This document shows, piece after piece, positions 46,034 through 56,310 of a DNA stretch of 64,000 nucleotides. This DNA comes from Elymus sibiricus (Eukaryota > Streptophyta > Magnoliopsida > Poales > Poaceae). Each line of letters begins with the position of its first letter. Position 1 is the first letter of the stretch. The stretch spans positions 84,801,395 through 84,865,394 of the forward strand of contig CM077676.1 of the NCBI GenBank assembly GCA_039707655.1, in the 5' to 3' direction. The notes beneath the pieces are model-generated. The model was given only the letters and a program-made list of their open reading frames with translations. It was not told the origin of the DNA and searched no databases. The translations under genes and the position numbers were made by a program.

Positions 46034-47441
46034 TGGTAACCCTCAAGTATAGGGGATCGCAACAGTTTTCGCGGGTAGTATTTCACCCAGATTTATTGAT
46101 TCGACACAAAAGGAGCCAAAGAATATTTGTGAGTATTAGCAGTTGAGTTGTCAATTCAACCACACCTGGAGAACTAAATATCTGCAGCCAAGTGTTTAGT
46201 AGCACAGTAGTATGATAATTTCAACAGCAGTAGTAACTGTAGTAGCAGTAACAGAAGCAGTTTTGTAGTGATTGTAACAGCAGCAGCAACGAAAGTAACT
46301 TAGCAAAGATCAATATGCGAAAAGCGTAGGCATTGGATCGGTGATGGATAATTATGTTGGATGACATTCATCATGAAACAGTCACAACCTAGGGCGATAC
46401 ACAATAGCTCCAATTCATCAATGTAATGTAGGCATGTATTCCGTATATAGTCATACGTTCTTATAGTAAGAACTTGCATGACATCTTTTGTCCTACCCTC
46501 CCGTGGCAGCGTGGTCCTTATGGAAACTAAGGGATATTAAGGCCTCCTTTTAATAGAGAACAGGAACAAAGCATTAGCACATAGTGAATACATGAACTCC
46601 TCAAACTACGGCAATCACCGGAAAGAATCCCAATTATTATCACCTTGGGGTATGCGGATCATGACACGTAACAGGTGCATATAACTTGCAAGATAGGATC
46701 AAGAACTCAAATATATTCATGAAAACATAAAGGGTTCAGATCTGAAATCATGGCACTCGGGCCCTAGTGACAAGCATTAAGCATATCAAAGTCATAGCAA
46801 CATCAATCTCAGAACATAGTGGATACTAGGGATCAAAGCCCTAACAAATTGACTCGATTACATGGTAAATGTCATACAACCCATCACCGTCCAGCAAGCA
46901 TACGAAGAAATTACTCACACAAGGCAGGGAGCATCATGAAATTGGTGATGGAGGATGGTTGATGATGACGACGGTGTCGAATCCCCCTCTCTAGAGCCCC
47001 AAACGGACTCCAGATCAACACTCCCGATGAAGAACAGGAGGTGGCGGCGGCTCCGTATCGTAAAACGAGATGATTCTTTCTCTCTGATTTTTTTCTCTCC
47101 ACGAATAGGTACTTATAGCGTTGGAGTTAGGTCAAACGGAGTTGCCAGGGGCCCACAAGCCTGCTAGGCGCGCCCTGGGGGGTGGCCGCGCCCCCCAAGC
47201 TTGTGGCGCCTGTGGGCCCCCCTCTGATGGATCTTTGCGCCAGTATTTTTTATATATTCTGAAATAATTCTTCGTAAATTTTCAGGTCCATCCGAGAACT
47301 TTTATTTCTGCACAAAAACTACACCATGGCAATTCTGCTGAAAACAGCGTCAGTCCGGGTTAGTTCCATTCAAATCATGCAAATTGGAGTCCAAACTAGA
47401 GCAAAAGTGTTTGGAAAACTAGATACGTTTGGGACGTATCT
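46034..47441 (-). repeat. X 5' LTR (1408 bp)
   Basis: Starts TGGTAACCCTCAAGTATAGG and ends ACGTTTGGGACGTATCT; the terminal A of TCA appears mutated to T. It contains the uninterrupted site ggtccttatgg into which Sab1 jumped in the other LTR, and the GC-rich inverted repeat at about 47153-47206. Confidence 0.88.
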
Positions 47442-47446
47442 CTCCC
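47442..47446. repeat. Target-site duplication CTCCC, right end of X
   Basis: Matches 18338-18342, allowing one end-base mutation in the LTR (TATCT for TATCA). Confidence 0.75.
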
Positions 47447-48126
47447 GACCCAGCTTGGACGCGGAGCCACACCAGCTGTACCACACGCAACGCCTGCAGC
47501 TAGGAGGCCATCGCGTATGCGGGTGTCATGCGCTTGACGAAGATACATCTGCGCCTCTACCATCGCAGCCATGCTGCCGGGACGCTCCGCCGGCGTGAAG
47601 GCACGACAACATGACGACGCGTGATGACTGCGGGACGGGCTGCCCCGCCGCCTCTATCGACACTCAGAGCAGCGCGACCATCACCACCGGTGGCGATCAA
47701 AGTAGCACGACCATCGCCCCCAGAGGGTTACCAGATAACGCATCTCCATGGGTGGTCGAAGGATGGGAGGCGGCGCTTTCACCACGGTAGTTGTGCAATG
47801 TGTGGGCCGATGACGAAGGAGGGGCGTCGGAGGAAGGATGATGACTGGTTGACCAATAAAAAGGCATCATAAGGGAAGATTGTGGCAACGACGGAGGAAT
47901 TGGAAAAGCACAGAGCCCTCCCCTCACGCACTATGGTGTTTTATAGCCCAGAGTGGGGGCAAAAGCGTCGCCAAAGATCAAGGGGGGTATCCATTCGAAT
48001 AAGCGAATGTCGCAACGCGTCGCTTATGCAATGTCAGAGGCGACGCCTCGAGAACCAAGATGACCCTCAAGCCTTGCATGCGGGTGGGATAACTTGCATG
48101 GGAACGAGGGCATGCAAGATCCCTTC

Positions 48127-48271
48127 TTTGGGCTAGCCCATGGAAAATAGGCCCCTAATAAAAAACCGGTATCGCCCCGCGAGCCCGACCATTGCAGGAA
48201 GGGTCGGGAGCTACTGTCAACATAACAAAAACTAGGGTATACGGAGCTCCCGACAGATGGGCTAGCCCAAA
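48127..48271. repeat. 145-bp segment with 15-bp inverted ends and competing inner hairpins
   Basis: TTTGGGCTAGCCCAT at 48127-48141 pairs with ATGGGCTAGCCCAAA at 48257-48271. Inside, CCCGACC (48184-48190) can pair with GGTCGGG (48202-48208), while GTCGGGAGCT (48203-48212) can pair with AGCTCCCGAC (48245-48254). No target duplication was found, so MITE status is unproven. Confidence 0.75.
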
Positions 48272-48449
48272 AGCCAAGTCAGTATAAGAAAATGATATGC
48301 TGGAAGTTTTCCTCTCAAAAACACTACAACATCCAGATGGAGTTAATTCCAGCAGCTCCACATGGTGGCATGCAGATCTTTGTGAAGACTTACTAAAACC
48401 CATTCCGGTTAAACTGAGTCCAAAAACGTAATCAGTGACGTCTAGAGAG

Positions 48450-48666
48450 GGTGCTCGGTGTCTCGAGCACCAGCACTCTCTGGCACACGTGCCACACAAG
48501 CGAACAGATCCCACGGTCATTGTTGCGCCACGTACCCGATGACACATTTAATGCGGGTGCAGGCTACGTTGCGTAGCCTACCACATGCCTGCGTATAAAA
48601 GACCACCATCATTATGCTTTACAGGCGGTGCGAGCGCCTCAGGACGATAAGGTACTAACCTTATCG
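48450..48666. repeat. Hairpin cluster around a G-box and TATA box
   Basis: Perfect inverted repeats: GGTGCTCG/CGAGCACC (48450-48471), AGGCTACG/CGTAGCCT (48561-48579), AGGCG/CGCCT (48623-48639) and CGATAAGGT/ACCTTATCG (48645-48666). CACGTG lies at 48486-48491 and TATAAAAG at 48594-48601. No gene follows that I can identify. Confidence 0.7.
48594..48601 (+). promoter_or_regulatory. Possible TATA box
   Basis: TATAAAAG, 103 bp downstream of a CACGTG G-box core. The arrangement is like a plant core promoter, but no open frame of note follows. Confidence 0.35.
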
Positions 48667-49792
48667 GTCAGGTGAAAGCGCCGGTGCGTAACCCCCTTTT
48701 TGACTAAGTAGAAGCAGTGCCTCGTGTCACATCAAGGCATACAATGACAAAAGGGACCCACAGGACAAGATAACCGGCAGGTACACTCAAGTATCTGACG
48801 CCTACAATACCAGTTTATCACATGCACAACAGTGAAGACTGAACACAAATATAACCACGCGAGAGGGGCATCTGCTTTCTTCCATGTATGTCCACATGTA
48901 CGAACCAACTGTTGTGGTACCCCCAGGACGATATAAGGGGAGGGCCGTGGCCATTTTTAGGTAAAAGGAACAAGAAAGCCACAACACAACACATCACAAG
49001 CAAACATGAGATCCAAGAGCACTAGCTAGCAGAGATAGGAAGGAGAAGCGGTGCTCAAACACATAAGTCTGCACCCCGAGCACCACACTTAGCTAGATCT
49101 CCCAACACTTGTATTGTGTCTCATATATATATCGAAGAAATCTGGAGCGTTTTATCCCCTGATCGTCCACATAAATACAGGGTATCTCGATTCCTGGTGT
49201 CTTTGGTTTACACTCTAACAGATGAGATAAAAAACTATACGAGACAATAAAAAGTTGTACTGGAGGAAATAGGAATGCTAACCAAATACATAAGAAAACC
49301 AACTGTTTTGACACAATCTTTAGGTTTTTCCAACAAATATACCAGTGCGGGTGATGATATCTTCGCAGTCTATCAATCTTTAAGGACAGAAGATGATCTT
49401 CACCTTTCTCCGACTGAAATGATGCTTAAAGATGGATGCTCTTTCTCAAGGGACAGGAAGATAAGAAGCAACATGAACTACGAAGAACAAATCAACAATG
49501 GCCTAACGAATCATTTTTCTCATCTGTTGTATATCTTTATGTTCGATCATGTTTTCCATTGTCAAGTGACCCAACGGAACAGGTATCGGACCCCACACCA
49601 ATAGATATATCGGCCTGATATTTTTTTTAGAAAAGGACGATCACCCCCGGCCTCTGCATCATAATCATGCATGCAGCCCCTTTATTAAGTGAAGTATCCG
49701 AAAAGTCTGCGGTCCAGTACAAGCTCTCTGAGAGCTGAAAAAGTAATAAAAAGGTGAAAAAAGCCACAACCGGCGAAAATAGGATGAGATGA

Positions 49793-51253
49793 CTAAACAC
49801 CTAGCCTATTTCTGGACCGCCATCCAAACCGGTTGTAGATATCCCGAGTTACCATCTCCCATCGGGTAGACCTAGTAACCAAAGGCTCCCTGGCTTCCGC
49901 AGGAGTAAGTAACGACCACGTACGGATCCAAGCAGTGGCCCTGTAGATAACCTGCAAAAAATTTATACGAGTTCGTCTGTTAAAAACCATATCATTTCTG
50001 TAGTTCCATATAGCCCAGACTAATGCACATACTCCTATCCAAATATGTCTCGCAGTATTTGACTCTACTCCATTTAGCCATGTCCCAAATAACGTGTAAA
50101 TACTATTTGGAGGGGTAATATTAAAGGCTATCCATAGAATTTTGGCCAGCGGGCAGTCGAGAAAGAGGTGTTTAATAGTTTCATCTTGATCACAAAAGCA
50201 ACATCTTTGACTCCCCTCCCAATTACGCTTTGCCAAGTTATCCTTAGTTAGAATCACCTCCTTGTGAACAAAGCACATGAAGACTTTGATTCTTAACGAC
50301 ACTTTGATCTTCCAAATATGTATCAATTTCAGGATCGGACCAGAGTCAATTAGATCTACATACATCGATTTCACCGAGAAGATACCGTTCATAGTTAATC
50401 TCCGTGAATAGTATCAGGCTCATCAGATAGGTGAACATCCATCAACCTTTTCACCAGATGTTGCCAAACTTTCCATCGGTCTCCTACTAAACATCTTCAA
50501 AATCGAATATTTAGAGGAGTAGACTGTAATACGTACCGTAGCAACGTATGCTTCCTTACGTTGTACAATATTATATAGAGACGGATATTGTGTGGCTAAA
50601 GGCGTCTCCCCCAACCATGTATCCTCCCAGAATCTAGTCGAATTACCGTTTCCAATGATGAACTTAGTCCTATGGAAGAAGGCTGCTCTCGTTCTCATTA
50701 ACCCCTTCCAGAAAGGTGAATCATTGGGTCTAACGGTAACCTGGACCAAGGTCTTAGATCGTAGGTACTTATTACGCAAAATTTGTACCCACGTGCCTTC
50801 GGTCTCAACAGATAGCCTGTACAACCACTTGCTGAGCAGACATCTATTCTTTACCTCTAAATTCTCAATCCCGAGACCACCCTGGTCCTTCGTCCTACAA
50901 ATGATATCCCACTTAGTAAGCCTATATTTCCTCTTTATTTCATCACACTGCCAAAAGAATCGTGATCGATAAAAATCCAACCTTTTCCGTACCCCCGCAG
51001 GTACTTCAAAGAAAGACAAAAGAAACATCGGCATACTCATGAGCACTGAGTTTATCAGTACTAGCCGACCTCTGTAAGACATAAGCTTGCCCTTCCAGCA
51101 GCTTACTTTTTTCTCAAATCGATCCTCAACACACTTCCACTCCTTGTTAGATAGCCTGTGATGGTGAATTGGTATGCCTAGATAACTAAACAGTAGGGTA
51201 CCCAATTCGCATCTGAACAGTTGTTTATACGCATCTTGTTCATCTTTGGCTCT
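49793..51253 (-). pseudogene. LINE ORF2, C-terminal part
   Basis: Continues directly from the RT segment across the Sab2 insertion: ELFCFGRA (57865 side) joins KDEQDAYKQLFRCELGTLL (51250 side). It includes the RT thumb and connection (FSYLGIPIHHHRL, WKGKLMSYRGRLVLINSV, FFWQCDEIKRKYRLTKWD) and the C-terminal zinc-binding domain (WKIKVSLRIKVFMCFVHK, CCFCDQDETIKHLFLDC). A frame change near 50540 and stops near 50395 break it. Plant L1-type elements usually carry this domain after RT. Confidence 0.9.
51249..51253. repeat. Target-site duplication GCTCT, left of Sab2
   Basis: Repeated at 57860-57864. Removing Sab2 and one copy restores LINE coding sequence in frame. Confidence 0.95.
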
Positions 51254-52500
51254 TGATACGTCTCCAACGTATCTATAATTTTTTATTGTTCCATGCTATT
51301 ATAGTATCAATCTTGGATGTTTTATATGCAATTATATATCTTTTTCTGGACTAACCTATTAACCTAGTGCCCAGTGTCAGTTGCTATTTTCTGCTTGTTT
51401 TTGGTTTTCAGGAAATCAGTACCAAACGAAGTCCCAATGCCACAAAACTTTTTACCAATTTTTTTCTGGACAAAAGAGACCCTGGAAGCTTCGGGAGGAA
51501 GCCAGAAGACTCACGAGGAGGCCACAAGGCAATAGGGCGCGGCCCTAGGGGGGGCGCCCTGATGCCTTGCGGGCCCCTCGCGGCTCCTTTTGACCTAATT
51601 CCACTTCTATAAATTCTCAAATATTCGGAAACCATTAGAGAGCCAGACGAGAAAACCCTACCTCCACCGCAAGCCTCTGTTCTTCCGCGATCCCATCTGG
51701 AGGCCTTTTTCGGTACTCTGCCGGAGGGGGAACCGATCACGGAGGGCTTCTTCATCAACCTTGCTGCCCAGTGATAGGAGAGGTGCTTTGTGATGGGTTC
51801 AATCTTGCGGAGCTCAATCCCAGTGATAGAAAGGGACATGACACGTATTTGTATTGTTGCCATTAAGGATAAAAATATGGGGTTTAATCATATTGCTTGA
51901 GTTTACTTTGTCTACATCATGTTATCTTGCTTAAGGCGTTACTCTGTTTCATACTTAATACCCTAGATGCATGATGGATAGCGGTCGATGGGTGGAGTAA
52001 TAGTAGTAGATGCAGGCAGGAATCGGTCTACTTGTCTCGGACATGATGCCTATATACATGATCATTGCCATGAATCCATCATAATTATTTGCTTTTCTAT
52101 AAATTTCCCAACAGTAATTTGTTTACCCACCGTATGTTCTGTGCTCGACACAGAAGCCTCTAGTGAAAACTATGGCCCCCGGGTCTACTTTTATCATATA
52201 TTAAAATCCAAAAATACATTGCTACAATTTATTTACTTTTATTTTATTTTTCAATTTACTTTTTATCTATCACTATCAGAATTAATTCTTGCAAATAACC
52301 GCTAAGGGGATTCACAACCCTCTTATTTGCGTTGGGTGCAAGTGTTTGCTTTTGTGTGTGTAGGTGCTGCTAAAGAGGTTTTGTGTGGTTCTCCTACTGG
52401 ATTGATAACCTTGGTTCTTAACTAAGGGAAATACTTATCTCTACTATACTGCATCATCCTCTCCTCTTCAGGGAAATACCAACGCAGTCTACAAGTAGCA
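51254..52500 (+). repeat. Sab2 5' LTR (1247 bp, internal deletion)
   Basis: Starts TGATACGTCTCCAACGTATC, ends GTCTACAAGTAGCA. After ccttgctgcccagtgat it jumps to aggagaggtgctttgtgatg, skipping about 300 bp that the 3' LTR keeps (about 56830-57135). A TATAAAT box lies at 51608-51614. Confidence 0.93.
51608..51614 (+). promoter_or_regulatory. TATA box of the Sab2 5' LTR
   Basis: TATAAAT in the context ccacttctataaattctc, just downstream of the GC-rich inverted repeat. The same order is seen in the 3' LTR. Confidence 0.5.
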
Positions 52501-52511
52501 GGAAGAATTTC

Positions 52512-52529
52512 TGGCGCCGTTGCTGGGGA
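52512..52529 (+). other. Sab2 primer binding site (tRNA-Asp type)
   Basis: TGGCGCCGTTGCTGGGGA, 11 bases after the LTR end, identical to the Sab1 site. Confidence 0.88.
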
Positions 52530-52576
52530 GACATCACCAAAATTTATCAAGTACCTTCACATAAACTATTATCCAC

Positions 52577-53473
52577 TTGCATTTATTTTATTTGCCTTTT
52601 ATTTGCATTTGCCTCTTGTTTTCATCTCCCCCACTTCTAAAACAATTTTACAAAAACACAAAAATATTTTCGTTTGCTTGTTTGCTAGTTTTAGAAGTGC
52701 TGAATTTTAAACAAAGGGGGGGTGAAAATTTAAAAGATTCTTGGTATAGGATTTGCGATGCTCAAAATAGATCAACTCGTAAGCAATCTACTACCGTTCT
52801 TCTTCGCAATTTTTATGTGGGAATTACTACTTGGTATAGATTTGTTCTTGACACTATTACCAGAGGGAATTTCTTGATGCGCCCCTCTATGGATGCTTTC
52901 AATGCTATGGGTAATTTAGTGGGATCACCACCTATCACTATTAATGAAACGACATTTACTTTGGAACATGTTATGCAAAGGTTAGAAGCTGTTGAAAATA
53001 AAATGTATACTATTGAACATCTTGGGAATTTAGACAAAAAGATCCATAATCATATTACTCAATTTGGTTCTAAGGTGGGAATTACTTTGAAAACCCTAAA
53101 GGAAAAAGAACCGATAATTAACGAAAATATAGAACAAAGTCCCGCTAGAATCGATAAGCTAGAGGAAATTATCAATAATTTGGGTTCCGCTTTTTCCTCC
53201 GTTAATACTATTGATAGGACTCCTCCCAATAAAAATTGCAAGTTTATATATGTTCCTAAGACTAAGGGTGCCACTTCTAGCAAGGGAAATGAGGATCTAA
53301 AAATGATTGGTGTGCACCCCAATTTCATTGATATAATAAAGGAACCTATCTATAAAAGCGGAATTCTTAATTTTGTGCCTAGGAGCGTGATGATAAGAAA
53401 CTCCCATGTTAAAACTTCTAAAACGAGTGGGTGTGTAATTGAGGATTTGGGGATGAAGGATGACAACACTTGA
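52577..53473 (+). CDS. Sab2 cassette ORF, gag-like remnant (up to 298 aa)
   Basis: Open from 52577, though the first about 48 codons overlap leader sequence shared with Sab1, so the true start may be later (for example the ATG at 52877). GENLKDSWYRICDAQ, LLRNFYVGITTWYRFVLD and LTLEHVMQRLEAVENK resemble the last part of a Gypsy gag core plus a coiled coil (52940-53190). The rest is unfamiliar and Lys-rich (TKGATSSKGNEDLKMIG). It lacks the gag N-terminus, zinc knuckle and protease. It may be a decayed or repurposed gag; function unknown. It occupies the place of an unrelated ORF in Sab1. Confidence 0.6.
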   Translation: MHLFYLPFICICLLFSSPPLLKQFYKNTKIFSFACLLVLEVLNFKQRGGENLKDSWYRICDAQNRSTRKQSTTVLLRNFYVGITTWYRFVLDTITRGNFLMRPSMDAFNAMGNLVGSPPITINETTFTLEHVMQRLEAVENKMYTIEHLGNLDKKIHNHITQFGSKVGITLKTLKEKEPIINENIEQSPARIDKLEEIINNLGSAFSSVNTIDRTPPNKNCKFIYVPKTKGATSSKGNEDLKMIGVHPNFIDIIKEPIYKSGILNFVPRSVMIRNSHVKTSKTSGCVIEDLGMKDDNT

Positions 53474-56310
53474 AACTATGCATTCTGCCAAGCTAGGGGC
53501 ATAAAACAATAGCGCTTGTTGGGAGGCAACCCAATGAATAAAATATGTTTTTTTGTTTTACCTTCTGTTTTTGTGTGTTTACACAATTATAGCTTCTTTT
53601 ATAATTGTGTTTTTATCTTTTAATTAGTGTTTGTGCCAAGTAATTCCTTTGGGATGATTTGGCAGATAGTATAATTGATGCTGTTTGAAAACAGAAACTT
53701 TTGCGTCCAGTGCTGGAATTTTGATTTTTGCTGGAGTGTGAGAACCTTCTGAATTTTTTACACAATATTGATATATGAATTTCCCACCTTGTCCTAATTT
53801 TTAATAATTTTGGGAGTTACAGAAGTATGACTTTAATTCAGATCTGTATAGACTTTTCTGTTTTAGACAGATTCTATTTTTGTTGCATAGTTTGCTTATT
53901 TTGATGAATCTATAGATCGTATCGGGTGGTATGAGTCATGGAGAAGTTGGATTATAGTTGCATTATGCTAATATTAAATATGAATAAATTTACAACAATA
54001 CCTAAAGTTTAAGATTTGTTTGTTATACTAACGGATCTCACGAGGTTTTTGTTGAGTTTTGTGTGCTGAAGTTTTCATGTTTTGGGTGAGACTACGATAG
54101 ATAAAGGAATAAGGAGCGGCAAGAGCCTATGGTTGGGGATGCCCAAGGCACCCCAAGGTAATATTCAAGGAAGACTCAAGCGTCTAAGCTTGGGGATGCC
54201 CCGGATGGCATCCCCTCTTTCGTCTACAATCTATCGGTAACTCACTTGGAGCTATATTTTTATTCATCACATGATATGTGTTTTACTTGGAGCGTCTTTT
54301 GCTATAGTTTGTTTGGTTTTTAGTTTGTCACAATCATCTTTGCTGAACACACCTTTTTGAGAGGGACACACATTATTCGTGATTTGTTAGAATACTCTAT
54401 GTGCTTCACTTATATCTTTTGAGCTAGGCACTTGCTCTAGTGCTTCACGTATATCTTTTGGAGCACGGCAGTGGTTATATTTTAAAGAAATAGTTGCACT
54501 CTCATGCTTCACTTATATCTTTTTGAGAGTCTAATGAATAGCAATGGTAATATGCACGGGTTATGAATTTGGTCCTAATATGATAGGTATTCAAGAGGGA
54601 TATAATAAAAACTTTCATGTAGATCACTGAATATGATAAGTTTGATTCCTTGCAATAGTTTTGCGATATTAAGATGGTAATATGTGGGAGGTGCTAGTAG
54701 ATAATTGTGGTTTAGTAAGAATATTGATGATAAGGTTTGTCATTCCCGAAGCATGCACGTATGGTCTGTCATTATGCTAAGAAGTTGGAGCATGATTTAT
54801 TATTGATTGTCTTCCTTTGTGTGGCGGTCGGGGGCGCGCGATGGTTAACTCTTACCAACCTCCCCCCTAGGGGCATGCATAGTAGTACTTTGCTTCGAGG
54901 ACTAATAAACTTTTGCAATAAGTATGCGAGTTCTTTATGACTAATGTGAGTCTATGGATTATACGCACTCTCACCTTTCCGCAATTTGCTAGCCTCTTCG
55001 GTACCGTGCATTGCCCTTTCTCACATCGAGAGTCGGTGCAAACTACGCCGGTGCATCCAAACCCCGTGATATGATACGCTCTATCACACATAAGCCTCCT
55101 TACATCTTTCTCAAAACAGCCACCATACCTGCCTATCATGGCATTTCCATAGCCATTCCGAGATATATTGCCATGCAACTTCCACCGTTCTGTTTTTATG
55201 ACATACATCATCATTGTCATATTGCTTTGCATGATCATATAGCTGACATTGTATTTGTGGTTCAGCCACCGTTCATCATTTTTTATACATGTTACGCTAG
55301 TATCATTCCACATCCTGGTACACTGCCAGAGGCATTCATATAGAGTCATATTTGTTCTAGTTTTGAGTTGTAATTTTGAGTTGTAAGTAAATAGAAGTAT
55401 GATGATCATCATTATTAGAGCATTGTCCCAGTGAGGAAATAAATAAATAAAAGAAAAAAAAGGCCAAAAAGAACCCACAAAAAAATAAAAAATAAAAAAA
55501 TAAAAAAAATGAGAGAAAAAGAGAGAAAGGGAAGTGTTACTATCCTTTCCAATACTTGTGCTTCAAAGTAGCACCATGTTTTTCATATAGAGAGTCTCCT
55601 ATTTTGTCACTTTCATATACTAGTGGGAATTTTTCATTATAGAACTTGGCTTGTATATTCCGATGATGGGCTTCCTCAAATGCCCAAGGTCTTCATGAGC
55701 AAGCAAGTTGGATGCACACCCACTTAGTTTTTATGTTGAGCTTTCATACACTTATAGTTCGTAGTGCATCCGTTGCATGGCAATCCCTACTCCTCGCATT
55801 GACATCAATTGATGGGCATCTCCATAGCCCGTTGATTAGCCGCATTGATGTGAGACTATCTTCTTCTTTTTGACTTCCCCTTATTAATCTCTACCACCAC
55901 ATTCTATTCCACCCATAGTGCTATATCCATGGCTTGCGCTCATGTATTGCATGGGGGTTGAAAAAGCTGAAGCACTTTAAAAAGTATGAACCAATTGCTT
56001 GGCTAAAACCGGCGTTGTGCATGATAAATACTTTGTGTTAAGAAGATGGAGCATGACAGGATTATATGATTTTGTAGGGATAAGTTACTTTAGCATTTTT
56101 ATTTTGAAAGACATGATTGTTTATTAGTATGCCTGAGTATTCATGTCTTTATATCAAATTATAGACTATTGCTATGAACATTCGGATCTTAATATTCATG
56201 CCGTAAAAGAGATTACATGATGAAACATGTTAGGTAGCATTCCACATCAAAATTTCTGTTTTTATCATTTACCTACTCGAGGACGAGCAGGAATTAAGCT
56301 TGGGGATGCT
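53474..56310. other. Sab2 non-coding internal region
   Basis: Starts soon after gcttgttgggaggcaaccc and matches Sab1 20323-23261 in reverse. It includes an A-rich low-complexity run at about 55437-55530. A minus-strand open frame at 54867-55478 is long only because that strand is stop-poor; it has no motif and its Sab1 counterpart is broken up. Confidence 0.7.

Larger units (their letters stand above)
18343..47441 (-). mobile_element. Gypsy (Athila-type) element X carrying a nested element and a tandem array
   Basis: The 5' LTR is 46034-47441. Toward lower coordinates follow a tRNA-Asp-type primer site, gag, protease, a deletion, an Athila-type extra ORF, a 3' UTR and the 3' LTR. The 3' LTR is split: its proximal part exists in three tandem copies (26878-27805, 32614-33540, 38340-39268) and its distal 483 bp is 18343-18825. 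Sab1 lies between. Joining distal and proximal parts gives about 1405 bp against 1408 bp for the 5' LTR. Flanking CTCCC copies support one original insertion. There is no reverse transcriptase, RNase H or integrase between protease and extra ORF, so X is non-autonomous. Confidence 0.85.
47447..49620. other. Unclassified sequence, right half of the X insertion site
   Basis: Continuous with 17309-18337 before X inserted. Bases 47450-48060 are GC-rich, with several short open frames on both strands but no motif I recognise. Bases 48127-48666 are rich in perfect inverted repeats. Bases 48700-49620 are AT-richer; an open frame of 109 codons at 49275-49604 shows no known domain. It could be the remains of a gene or a DNA transposon; I cannot tell. 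Confidence 0.5.

Noticed and set aside
47615..47872. A GC-rich host exon
   Set aside because: Open frames occur on both strands with no motif, splice signals or start context that stand out.
54867..55478. 203-codon open frame antisense in Sab2
   Set aside because: Lies in the shared non-coding region, lacks motifs, and the Sab1 counterpart (21464-21790) is interrupted.
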